Source of the DNA: Cyanobacteriota bacterium
Lineage (GTDB): Bacteria > Cyanobacteriota > Cyanobacteriia > PCC-6307 > Cyanobiaceae
Reading direction: 5' to 3'
Length of the DNA: 7,715 bases
Assembly: GCA_947463165.1 (NCBI GenBank)
Contig: CANHSW010000096.1
Location: 1-7,715, forward strand
How positions within the stretch are numbered: position 1 is the first letter of the stretch; each line of letters starts with the position of its first letter. Position numbers and translations under genes: made by a program. The notes below the pieces were generated by a model. The model worked only from the letters and a program-made list of their open reading frames with translations. It was not told where the DNA came from and made no database searches. This document shows positions 1 to 5,503 of this stretch, one piece after another.

Positions 1-348
1 CGCTGGCGGCTCGGCTGTGCCCTCTACCTGGGCTCCCTGCTGGGCACCGCCGCCACCGATGCCGCCATCGCCGCCACCGGCTTGATGCCGCTCTGGCCCC
101 AGGTGCTGGCTGCCGCGCCAGCCGACGCAGCCCTGTTGCTGCAGCAGGCTGGCCAACGGGTACTCGAACCCGCCTGCCTCGCCCTGGTAATCACTGCCGC
201 GATCCTGCTGGTTCAGGCCTGCCGCTGGCTCTGGTGGCGAGGCCAGAGCGCTCGAGTGGCCAGTACAGCCCTGGCCACCACCCTGGCCATCGACGGCCTG
301 TTTTTGGCGGCGGCCCTGCTGGCTCCTCGGCTCAGCGGCCTGATCTGA
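1..348 (+). CDS. Membrane protein, C-terminal part (possibly DUF3120 family)
   Basis: This is the 3' end of a gene that enters from the left edge. Frame 1 is open from base 1 to the TGA at 346-348 and gives 115 residues. The visible part is strongly hydrophobic. One membrane segment lies near residues 4-28 and contains the string LGTAATDAA. A second lies around 54-79 and ends in the tryptophan-rich RWLWW, and a third around 89-109. Between the first two is a short loop with the motif LMPLWPQVL. The GTAATD and PxW pattern resembles, from memory, the cyanobacterium-restricted DUF3120 membrane proteins of unknown function. That family name is tentative. An internal TTG/ATG at 82-87 could look like a start, but the coding frame continues upstream, so a truncated gene is more likely. 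A strong hairpin covers the stop codon, so transcription may end here before psbU. Confidence 0.7.
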   Translation, partial: RWRLGCALYLGSLLGTAATDAAIAATGLMPLWPQVLAAAPADAALLLQQAGQRVLEPACLALVITAAILLVQACRWLWWRGQSARVASTALATTLAIDGLFLAAALLAPRLSGLI

Positions 349-367
349 GCCCTGATCAGGCCGCTGA
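332..367 (+). terminator. Strong hairpin over the stop of the first gene
   Basis: Bases 332-345 (TCAGCGGCCTGATC) are the exact reverse complement of 354-367. This gives a 14-bp stem with an 8-base loop, and the TGA stop of the upstream gene sits in the loop. The stem is long and GC-rich enough to act as a terminator or a 3'-end-protecting hairpin. No T-tract follows (the next bases are TCTGGCCCC), so it is not a classical intrinsic terminator. The inner CCTGATCAGG (351-360) is itself a palindrome, so a protein site cannot be excluded. Confidence 0.5.
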
Positions 368-381
368 TCTGGCCCCTGATC
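340..381 (+). repeat. Two-copy direct repeat, 24-base period
   Basis: CTGATCTGAGCCCTGATC (340-357) recurs as CTGATCTGGCCCCTGATC (364-381), with 16 of 18 positions identical. The first copy overlaps the end of the upstream gene and the second lies in the spacer before psbU. It shares bases with the hairpin at 332-367. The hairpin may therefore have arisen from duplication of a CTGATC-rich element. Confidence 0.6.
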
Positions 382-505
382 TGAAGATCTGCAAAAGCCT
401 CTGGCTACAAGGCGATTCGTGGTTGGTGGCATCTGTAACGTTGTTCTATGGCGCGCCGTACCTTCAAGGGTCCGGGCCGCTTTCCTTTCCCGTCCCGTAA
501 CCCCT

Positions 506-509
506 GGAG
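506..509 (+). promoter_or_regulatory. Ribosome binding site that sets the psbU start
   Basis: GGAG at 506-509 lies 7 bases before the ATG at 517. That is good Shine-Dalgarno spacing. It favours the 517 start over the in-frame ATG at 448, which would put 23 Pro/Arg-rich residues in front of the signal peptide. Confidence 0.7.
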
Positions 510-516
510 TGTCGTG

Positions 517-894
517 ATGAAACGGCTGGCTGCCTGGCTGATGAGTGGCGTGGTTCTCGCCGGCCTCCTGGTGACCCTGCTGCTGCCCGCCCCGGCCTTT
601 GCCGCCGAGCGGCGCAATGTCGCCGATGACAAGATCAGCGAGCGCGCCGGCAAGATCGACCTGAACAACTGCTCGGTGCGTCGCTTCCAGCAGTTCCCTG
701 GCATGTACCCCACCCTGGCCGGCAAGATCGTCCTGGGCGGTCCCTACAGCGAAGTGGATGACGTGCTGAAGCTGGACCTCAGCGAACGCCAAGCGGAGCT
801 GTTCAACAAGTACAAGGACAACTTCACCGTGACCCCTGCGGAAATCGCCCTCAACGAAGGCTTTGATCGCATCAACGACGGCCAGTATCGCTAA
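517..894 (+). CDS. psbU: Photosystem II extrinsic protein PsbU (12 kDa)
   Basis: PsbU is an extrinsic lumenal subunit of cyanobacterial photosystem II. It binds near PsbV and PsbO and stabilises the manganese-calcium cluster of the oxygen-evolving complex. The product has 125 residues. MKR is followed by a hydrophobic run to residue 23 and an AFA cleavage site, so the mature protein should start at A30-E31 and have 96 residues, which fits the family. Family signatures seen are KIDLNN (46-51), GMYPTLAGKIV (62-72), the acidic VDDVLKL and SERQ segment (80-92), FTVTP (103-107) and the C-terminal EGFDRINDGQYR. This is the compact helix-hairpin-helix fold of PsbU. The start at 517 is chosen from the GGAG site and the signal peptide. 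An odd point is a lone cysteine, C52, at a position that is not cysteine in the thermophile protein as I recall it. The gene appears monocistronic, with hairpins on both sides. I saw no clear promoter in 368-505. Confidence 0.95.
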   Translation: MKRLAAWLMSGVVLAGLLVTLLLPAPAFAAERRNVADDKISERAGKIDLNNCSVRRFQQFPGMYPTLAGKIVLGGPYSEVDDVLKLDLSERQAELFNKYKDNFTVTPAEIALNEGFDRINDGQYR

Positions 895-916
895 GCAAAC
901 TGCCGCTCAGGGAGAC

Positions 917-1002
917 TCTGGAAAACCGCGGTTTCGGCCATCCTGCCCCTGGGATCATCTGGGGCAGCGTGGCTTCATTGGCCGTTAGTTGGGTTTTCCA
1001 GA
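917..1002. other. Nested inverted repeats, possible structured RNA
   Basis: Three perfect stems nest inside one another. TCTGGAAAACC (917-927) pairs with 992-1002, CGGCCA (935-940) pairs with 979-984, and CTGCCCC (943-949) pairs with 961-967 around an 11-base loop. Together they give 24 bp of hierarchical pairing in 86 bases, starting 22 bases after the psbU stop. A local 12-base palindrome, AAACCGCGGTTT (923-934), competes with the outer stem. The arrangement could be a psbU 3' UTR structure, a small RNA or a remnant of a small inverted-repeat element. I recognise no known RNA family in it, and the orientation is not determined by the sequence. Confidence 0.5.
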
Positions 1003-1024
1003 ACTTCCTTGGCCGAAGCTTGGG

Positions 1025-1055
1025 CCTGGCAGCTTCTGTGCCAGGTTCTTGTTTT
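1025..1055 (+). terminator. Candidate psbU terminator
   Basis: CCTGGCA (1025-1031) pairs perfectly with TGCCAGG (1039-1045) around a 7-base loop. TTCTTGTTTT follows. The 7-bp GC-rich stem plus interrupted T-tract fits an intrinsic terminator for psbU, 130 bases after its stop. It would place the nested structure at 917-1002 inside the psbU 3' UTR. Confidence 0.5.
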
Positions 1056-1137
1056 GCCTACATCTAGCTGGAAGCATGGGCAACTGGCCTCCCCTGGCTT
1101 AAAAGCTATAGCCATGGGCCTACGCTCCCCATCACCC

Positions 1138-1168
1138 AAAAGCCGTCGGAGGCACCGGCGGCTTTTTT
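1138..1168 (+). terminator. Strong intrinsic terminator upstream of nadB
   Basis: AAAAGCCGTCGG (1138-1149) pairs with CCGGCGGCTTTT (1155-1166) through 12 pairs, one of them G-U. The loop is 5 bases (AGGCA), and a run of six T ends at 1168. This is the best terminator in the window. It lies 243 bases beyond psbU and behind another candidate terminator. It may therefore be a backup for psbU, or it may end a separate short transcript starting around 1110-1120. It would also insulate nadB from psbU read-through. Confidence 0.85.
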
Positions 1169-1230
1169 GTTGCCGACCCGCCCCCAACCCGCCCCCCTGG
1201 GGATCGTGGCCGGCAAGCACTGCCAACCGG

Positions 1231-1281
1231 AAGCAATGGTGATTGACAAGCAATGACGATTGGTAAGCGATGGTGATTGGC
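1231..1281 (+). repeat. Three-copy 17-base tandem repeat at the nadB start
   Basis: AAGCAATGGTGATTGAC (1231-1247), AAGCAATGACGATTGGT (1248-1264) and AAGCGATGGTGATTGGC (1265-1281) lie head to tail. A degenerate fourth unit may precede them at 1215-1230. The third copy contains the nadB start codon at 1270. Because 17 is not a multiple of three, the ATGs of the copies fall in three different frames. The first two would encode only MVIDKQ and MTIGKRW before stopping. The copies could be regulator-binding sites or slippage products. Confidence 0.8.
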
Positions 1282-2961
1282 AGCCAGCAGGACCTGGGGC
1301 AAGCCACAGACCAGCAGGAGCTGGAGCGGCGAGCTTGGGACGTGATCGTTGTGGGTGGTGGGGCTGCCGGACTGATGGCCTGCCTGGAACTGCCCGCTCA
1401 CCTGCGGGTACTGCTACTCAGCAAGGTCAGCGGCCCCCCCTCCGCCAGCCGCTGGGCCCAGGGGGGCATCGCCGCCGTGACCACAACGGAAGACAGCTTC
1501 GCCAGCCACCATCAAGACACGATCGCCGCCGGCGCGGGGCTCTGCGACCCCCGGGCGGTGTCCCTGCTGGTGCATGAAGCCCCCGGCTGCGTCCAGCGCC
1601 TTCTGGATCTGGGCATGGCCTTTGACCGGGAGCTGGGCAGCGACCGGCTCAGCACCACCCTGGAGGCGGCCCACAGCCACCGCCGCGTGCTGCACGCCCA
1701 GGACCGCACCGGCGGCGCCCTCGTGGACGCCCTGGAACGGGAGGTGCAGCGACGGCCGGGATTGAGCCAGCGGCGGGGCGTGATCGCCCTCCAGCTCTGG
1801 GTGGATTCGGGACGTTGCTGCGGCCTGCAGGTGCTGGACGGCGACCGCATCCACTGGCTGGCGGCCGGGGCCGTGGTGCTGGCCACCGGCGGTGGCGGAC
1901 ACCTGTTCGCCCACTCCACCAATCCAACCCAATCCAGTGGCGATGGGGTGGCCATGGCCTGGTGCGCAGGGGCCGCGGTGCGCGACCTGGAGTTCGTGCA
2001 ATTCCATCCCACCGCCCTGATGCTGCCTGGAGCGCCCCACTTCTTGATCTCCGAAGCGGTGCGCGGCGAGGGGGCGCGTCTGCTGGATGCCCAGGGCCAG
2101 AGTCCAGTGGCCAAGCTGCCAGGCCAGGACCTGGCCCCCCGCGATCGAGTCAGCCGCGCCCTGGCGAGGCGCATGCGGGAACAGGGGGTGGAAAATCTCT
2201 GGCTAGACCTGCGACCGGTGGGGAGGAGCCGCCTGGAGAGCCAGTTCCCCACCATCTTGGGGCGCTGCCGCCAGCTGGGGCTCGAACCCCTGGAGGCACC
2301 TATTCCGGTGGCGCCAGCGGCCCACTACTGGATGGGCGGAGTGAGCACCGGCCTGGATGCCGCCACCAGCCTGCCCGGTCTATATGCCGTAGGGGAGGTG
2401 GCCTGCACCGGCGTGCATGGGGCCAACCGGCTGGCCAGCAACTCCCTGATGGAATGCCTGGTATTCGCCCGCCAATTGAGAAATCTGCGCCCCGACTGCA
2501 GCAACCTGCCCCAACCGCCCCTGGGCAGCAGCAGCAAAATCAACTCCAAGCCGCCCTCGGCCGAGGCCTTGAGCGGCCAGATCGCCGAGCTGCGCTCTCT
2601 CTGCTGGGCGGTGGCGGGCCTGGAGCGGCGGGGCCACACCCTGCGGGGCACCCTGGAGCAACTGCGGCGGCAGCGCAGCGCCGTGGAAGCCGATCCCTGC
2701 TGGAGAGAAACCCAGTCGCTGCTGCCGGGCCGGCAACTGCTGCTGGCCGCCGAGCTGCATGCCGGCTTGGCGCTGCTGCAGGAGCTGCACCAGCGACTGC
2801 TGCTGGCCGAACTGCTGATCGAAGCTTCCCTGTTTCGTGAGGAGAGCCGCGGCGGTCATTTCCGCACCGACTGCCCAGCCAAACAACCCTTCTGGCAATG
2901 CCACAGCATTCAGCGCTTAGGCCGTGAGATCAGCACGGCACCGGTGGGCATGGGCGCCTAG
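1270..2961 (+). CDS. nadB: L-aspartate oxidase NadB
   Basis: NadB is an FAD-dependent cytosolic enzyme that oxidises L-aspartate to iminoaspartate. NadA then condenses this with dihydroxyacetone phosphate to quinolinate, the first steps of NAD synthesis. The 563-residue product is near the usual length. It has the FAD-binding DVIVVGGGAAGL (24-35), SRWAQGGIAA (60-69), HSHRRVLHAQDRTG (135-148), VVLATGGGGHLF (202-213) and QFHPTAL (244-250). SEAVRGEGARL (261-271), APRDRVSRA (289-297), AHYWMGG (351-357) and the GEVACTGVHGANRLASNSL block (375-393) follow. H246, R291, H352 and R387 correspond by motif to the substrate-binding His/Arg residues of the E. coli enzyme. A helical C-terminal domain carries ESRGGHFRTDCP (524-535), the usual succinate-dehydrogenase-flavoprotein-like tail. 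The start at 1270 is the first in-frame ATG; GTG at 1273 is possible. There is no clear Shine-Dalgarno site, and the start lies in a tandem repeat. nadA is not in the window. Confidence 0.95.
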   Translation: MVIGSQQDLGQATDQQELERRAWDVIVVGGGAAGLMACLELPAHLRVLLLSKVSGPPSASRWAQGGIAAVTTTEDSFASHHQDTIAAGAGLCDPRAVSLLVHEAPGCVQRLLDLGMAFDRELGSDRLSTTLEAAHSHRRVLHAQDRTGGALVDALEREVQRRPGLSQRRGVIALQLWVDSGRCCGLQVLDGDRIHWLAAGAVVLATGGGGHLFAHSTNPTQSSGDGVAMAWCAGAAVRDLEFVQFHPTALMLPGAPHFLISEAVRGEGARLLDAQGQSPVAKLPGQDLAPRDRVSRALARRMREQGVENLWLDLRPVGRSRLESQFPTILGRCRQLGLEPLEAPIPVAPAAHYWMGGVSTGLDAATSLPGLYAVGEVACTGVHGANRLASNSLMECLVFARQLRNLRPDCSNLPQPPLGSSSKINSKPPSAEALSGQIAELRSLCWAVAGLERRGHTLRGTLEQLRRQRSAVEADPCWRETQSLLPGRQLLLAAELHAGLALLQELHQRLLLAELLIEASLFREESRGGHFRTDCPAKQPFWQCHSIQRLGREISTAPVGMGA

Positions 2962-3004
2962 CCAGCCGGTGGACTAGGCCTGGCCAGGGCTAAGCCTGGC
3001 TAGG
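2957..3004. terminator. Weak hairpin in the nadB/VKOR convergent spacer
   Basis: CCTAGCCAG (2957-2965) spans the nadB stop and pairs with CTGGCTAGG (2996-3004). TGGCTAGG occurs again at 3013-3020 as an alternative partner. CCTGGCCAGG (2979-2988) is an additional palindrome within the loop. These could form bidirectional 3'-end hairpins for the two converging genes. Neither strand has a T-tract, so intrinsic termination is uncertain. Confidence 0.35.
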
Positions 3005-3023
3005 GCTAAGCATGGCTAGGAAA
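2978..3023. repeat. Three-copy 16-base tandem repeat between nadB and VKOR
   Basis: GCCTGGCCAGGGCTAA (2978-2993) and GCCTGGCTAGGGCTAA (2994-3009) differ at one base. A third, diverged copy (GCATGGCTAGG, 3010-3020) runs up to the VKOR stop codon. The repeat fills most of the 62-base spacer between the two converging genes. There are no spacers between copies, so it is not a CRISPR array. Confidence 0.8.
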
Positions 3024-4001
3024 TCAGCCCCGAAAGCCACTGAGCTGGGCGAGCTTGGCCAGGGGCTTGACGCCTACTTCGAGCTTGCCATCGATTTCCC
3101 AGGTGGGGAAGCCCTCAATCTTCTTGCTGTCGCAGAGCGCCTTCTGGCTGTTACGACCATCCGGGGCGCACTCGATCACCTTGAGCTTGGCGGTGGCCTG
3201 CTTGCCGAACAACTCCTTCTGCTCATGGCAATGGGGACACCAGTAGGCGGAATACATCGCCGCACCGCTGCCGCTGAGATGCTCGGCCAAGGCGATGGCC
3301 TCAGGCGTGCTGGAAGCGATCACCGCCGGAGGCACCCCGCGGACCGTTTCCGGGGCGGGGCGATCGACGGTGGCGGCCCAGCTCAAGCCGACCAGGCCCA
3401 CCAAGAGCCCCACCAGCACGACCCGAAACAGCATCTGGCCCTGGTCCTGCCAGTCACCGCCGAGCAGAGAGAGCACGAACAGGGCCAGGCTGAGGCTGGC
3501 CGAGAGCGCGCAGAAGAAACAGAAGGCGTGAATCTTGGTGATCAACAACCCGATCAAAATCAGGCTGAACAGGGCCATGCCGGTGCTGGTTAGCAACAGG
3601 CCCCACCAGCTCCAGGAGGCGAGGCGAGTGCGGAGCTCACCGCGCAGCACCAACGGCAGCACCGCCATCAGCAGCACCGCCCCGTAGGCCAAAAAACCAA
3701 ACAGTGAAAGCGGCTGACCGAAAAGAGAGCCCCAGGCGCTGTTCAGCACCTTGTCGCAACCATCAGCCCCGCCAGGACAGCTCAGGGCCCCGAGCAGCCC
3801 CCAGCGCTTCAAGGTGATCGCCCCGGTATCGATAGCCCCCACCGTGGCCAACACGGCGATCGCCACCCTCAGCCAACGACTACCGGGGTCACCGCGACGA
3901 CGGCTGGCGCTAAGGCGCTCACTCAAGCGGCTGGTGGTCAAGGCAGGTTGCGGCGCTGGCAGGATTCTGACAGCCGCACCCGGCTTCACCCCTGGGCCCA
4001 T
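3024..4001 (-). CDS. VKOR-thioredoxin fusion, thiol oxidoreductase
   Basis: This is a bacterial homologue of vitamin K epoxide reductase fused to a thioredoxin-like domain. In cyanobacteria it makes disulfides in lumenal and periplasmic proteins and passes electrons to quinone. From the ATG at 4001 the product has 325 residues. Four or five membrane segments span about residues 45-210. The VKOR half has the loop cysteine pair in SCPGGADGC (C75 and C82) and the active-site CFFC (C161 and C164) near the quinone. The C-terminal domain starts around residue 225. It has CPHC (C255 and C258) preceded by YSAYW, a second pair C278/C290, and a cis-proline GFPTWEIDG segment. All eight cysteines expected of the cyanobacterial fusion are present. 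The start is unsure. A TTG at 4040 would overlap rimO, and a TTG at 3941 (MTTSRLS) would free space for divergent promoters. No start has a good Shine-Dalgarno site. The gene diverges from rimO and converges on nadB. Confidence 0.92.
   Translation of the reverse strand: MGPGVKPGAAVRILPAPQPALTTSRLSERLSASRRRGDPGSRWLRVAIAVLATVGAIDTGAITLKRWGLLGALSCPGGADGCDKVLNSAWGSLFGQPLSLFGFLAYGAVLLMAVLPLVLRGELRTRLASWSWWGLLLTSTGMALFSLILIGLLITKIHAFCFFCALSASLSLALFVLSLLGGDWQDQGQMLFRVVLVGLLVGLVGLSWAATVDRPAPETVRGVPPAVIASSTPEAIALAEHLSGSGAAMYSAYWCPHCHEQKELFGKQATAKLKVIECAPDGRNSQKALCDSKKIEGFPTWEIDGKLEVGVKPLAKLAQLSGFRG
3855..3864. other. HIP1 octamer in extended form
   Basis: GGCGATCGCC contains GCGATCGC, the highly iterated palindrome typical of many cyanobacterial genomes. 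It is the only complete copy I noticed in the window. Near-copies such as GCGATCGA occur in nadB and in the radical SAM gene. It lies inside the VKOR coding region. Confidence 0.7.
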
Positions 4002-4012
4002 AGGGTGGCTGG

Positions 4013-5503
4013 ATGTACCCGACAAACTTGACTGAAACAACCGTGACTAAGACAACTCCTAGTCAAACGGAAGTGAATCGATCAATTCGAGCTGAACCAG
4101 CCGTGAACCAAACCTGCCTGCAGCAGCCTGTGGTAGCCAAGCCCACCATTGCCTTCGCCCATTTGGGTTGCGAAAAGAATCGAGTAGACACCGAACACAT
4201 GCTCGGTCTGCTGGCCCAGGCAGGTTATGGCGTAACGGCCGATGAAAGCGACGCCAATGTGGTGGTGGTCAACACCTGCAGCTTCATCCAAGACGCCCGC
4301 CAGGAATCGGTACGCACCCTGGTGGAGCTGGCGGAACAGGGCAAGCAACTGATCATCGCCGGCTGCCTGGCCCAGCATTTCCAAACCGATCTGCTGGAGT
4401 CCCTGCCGGAAGCCAAGGCGATCGTGGGCACAGGCGACTACCAGCACATCGTGAGTGTGCTGGAGCGGGTGGAGGCCGGCGAGCGGGTGAATCAGGTGAG
4501 TGCCGTACCCACCTATGTAGGTGATGAACATCTACCCCGTTACCGCACCACCAGCGAAGCGGTGGCCTACCTGAAGGTGGCCGAGGGCTGTGACTATCGC
4601 TGCGCCTTCTGCATCATCCCCAAACTGCGGGGCGACCAGCGCTCCCGCACGATCGAATCGATCGTGGCCGAGGCCCGCCAGCTGGCCGCCCAGGGGGTGC
4701 AGGAGTTGGTTTTAATCAGCCAGATCACCACCAATTACGGCCTCGACATCTACGGCAAACCGCAGCTGGCGGAGCTGCTGCGGGCCCTGGGGGAGGTGGA
4801 GATTCCCTGGATCCGCGTCCACTACGCCTATCCCACGGGCCTGACCGCCCCGGTGCTGAAGGCCTATGGGGAGGTGGCCAATGTGCTGCCCTACCTGGAT
4901 CTGCCGCTGCAGCACAGCCATCCGGAGGTGCTGCGGGCGATGAACCGCCCCTGGCAGGCGGGGGTAACCGCTGAGCTACTGCACCGCATCCGCGAACAAC
5001 TGCCGGATGCGGTGCTGCGCACCACCTTCATCGTGGGCTTCCCAGGCGAGAGTGATGAGCATTTCCAACACCTGCTCGATTTCGTGGCCGAGCAGCAATT
5101 CGACCACGTGGGGGTGTTCTGCTTCTCCGCCGAGGAGGGTACGGCTGCCGCAGATTTGCCCAATCAAGTTCCGGCCGAAATCGCCCAGCGCCGCAAAGAT
5201 CAATTGATGGCCCTGCAACAGCCGATCGCCGCCGCCCGCAATGCCAGCTGGGTGGGCCGCATCGTGGACGTGCTGATCGAGCAGGAAAACCCCAGCAGCG
5301 GCGAAATGATCGGCCGCTGCAGCCGCTTTGCTCCAGAAGTTGATGGGGAGGTGCGGGTGATGCCCGGCGCCCTGGGCCTCTGCGCCGCCCCCGGCACCAT
5401 GGTGCCGGTGCGGATCACGGCCGCCGACACCTACGACCTGATCGGGGAAGTGGTCGGCGCCCAGGCGATGGTGGAAGCCGCCCTCACCGCTCTCCACCAG
5501 TGA
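4013..5503 (+). CDS. rimO: Ribosomal protein uS12 methylthiotransferase RimO
   Basis: RimO is a radical SAM enzyme with two [4Fe-4S] clusters. It adds a methylthio group to a conserved aspartate of ribosomal protein uS12 (S12). The longest frame has 496 residues. The N-terminal methylthiotransferase domain has [14 protein letters not shown] (49-62, C53), NTCSF (C89) and AGCLA (C118), the three ligands of the auxiliary cluster. The radical SAM core has CDYRCAFC (C193, C197, C200), then [15 protein letters not shown]-like RNA/protein-binding domain occupies roughly 410-485. The LGCxKNxVD signature indicates RimO rather than the tRNA enzyme MiaB, which has a GCQMN-type motif. The true start is unsure. 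Homology begins only near residue 43 ([12 protein letters not shown]). GTG at 4043 (VTKTTPS), 4073 or 4103 may be used, and the first 40 codons are AT-rich and Thr-rich. The TGA overlaps the GTG of the next gene, suggesting translational coupling. Confidence 0.94.
   Translation: MYPTNLTETTVTKTTPSQTEVNRSIRAEPAVNQTCLQQPVVAKPTIAFAHLGCEKNRVDTEHMLGLLAQAGYGVTADESDANVVVVNTCSFIQDARQESVRTLVELAEQGKQLIIAGCLAQHFQTDLLESLPEAKAIVGTGDYQHIVSVLERVEAGERVNQVSAVPTYVGDEHLPRYRTTSEAVAYLKVAEGCDYRCAFCIIPKLRGDQRSRTIESIVAEARQLAAQGVQELVLISQITTNYGLDIYGKPQLAELLRALGEVEIPWIRVHYAYPTGLTAPVLKAYGEVANVLPYLDLPLQHSHPEVLRAMNRPWQAGVTAELLHRIREQLPDAVLRTTFIVGFPGESDEHFQHLLDFVAEQQFDHVGVFCFSAEEGTAAADLPNQVPAEIAQRRKDQLMALQQPIAAARNASWVGRIVDVLIEQENPSSGEMIGRCSRFAPEVDGEVRVMPGALGLCAAPGTMVPVRITAADTYDLIGEVVGAQAMVEAALTALHQ
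4029..4057 (+). repeat. Two-copy 15-base repeat in the rimO leader
   Basis: TGACTGAAACAACC (4029-4042) is repeated 15 bases later as TGACTAAGACAACT (4044-4057), with 11 of 14 positions matching. In the rimO frame this reads as TETT then TKTT. The same stretch has small inverted arms, TTGACT (4028-4033) and AGTCAA (4061-4066). It is AT-richer than the surrounding genes, which suggests leader DNA rather than conserved coding sequence. Confidence 0.5.

Larger units (their letters stand above)
895..1269. other. Gene-free stretch between psbU and nadB
   Basis: These 375 bases hold no convincing gene. Short open frames cross them on both strands, but they run through the terminator hairpin at 1138-1168 and show no family signature. 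In order, the stretch contains a nested inverted-repeat structure (917-1002), a hairpin with a T-rich tail (1025-1055), a less structured segment with a TATAG-like box (1107-1111), a strong intrinsic terminator (1138-1168), a doubled ACCCGCCCCC (1176-1185 and 1187-1196), and three 17-base tandem repeats running into the nadB start. Confidence 0.75.

Noticed and set aside
448..516. An upstream ATG extending PsbU by 23 residues
   Set aside because: The GGAG site and the signal-peptide start both point to the ATG at 517; the extension is Pro/Arg-rich and would precede the signal sequence.
895..1168. A known small RNA such as Yfr1, 6S RNA, SRP RNA or tmRNA
   Set aside because: I looked for the signature strings I know (for example the Yfr1 ACUCCUCACAC core and the SRP tetraloop region) and saw none, so only an unnamed structure is reported.
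1009..1242. A 77-codon frame between psbU and nadB
   Set aside because: It runs through the intrinsic terminator at 1138-1168 and has no ribosome site or family resemblance.
1815..2840. A 341-codon open frame on the plus strand within nadB
   Set aside because: It is a +2 shadow of nadB produced by GC-rich codons, is rich in Pro/Gly/Arg/Ala, and matches no domain, while nadB has every family motif in its own frame.
2978..3023. CRISPR-like repeats
   Set aside because: The 16-base units are directly adjacent with no spacers and no cas genes are present; the same applies to the 17-base units at 1231-1281.
3012..3593. A 193-codon plus-strand frame opposite the VKOR gene
   Set aside because: It is antisense to the well-supported VKOR-thioredoxin gene and has low-complexity Gln/Ala/Glu composition without motifs.
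4013..5503. MiaB (tRNA methylthiotransferase) for the methylthiotransferase gene
   Set aside because: The first cysteine motif is LGCEKNRVD, the RimO type, not the GCQMN type of MiaB.
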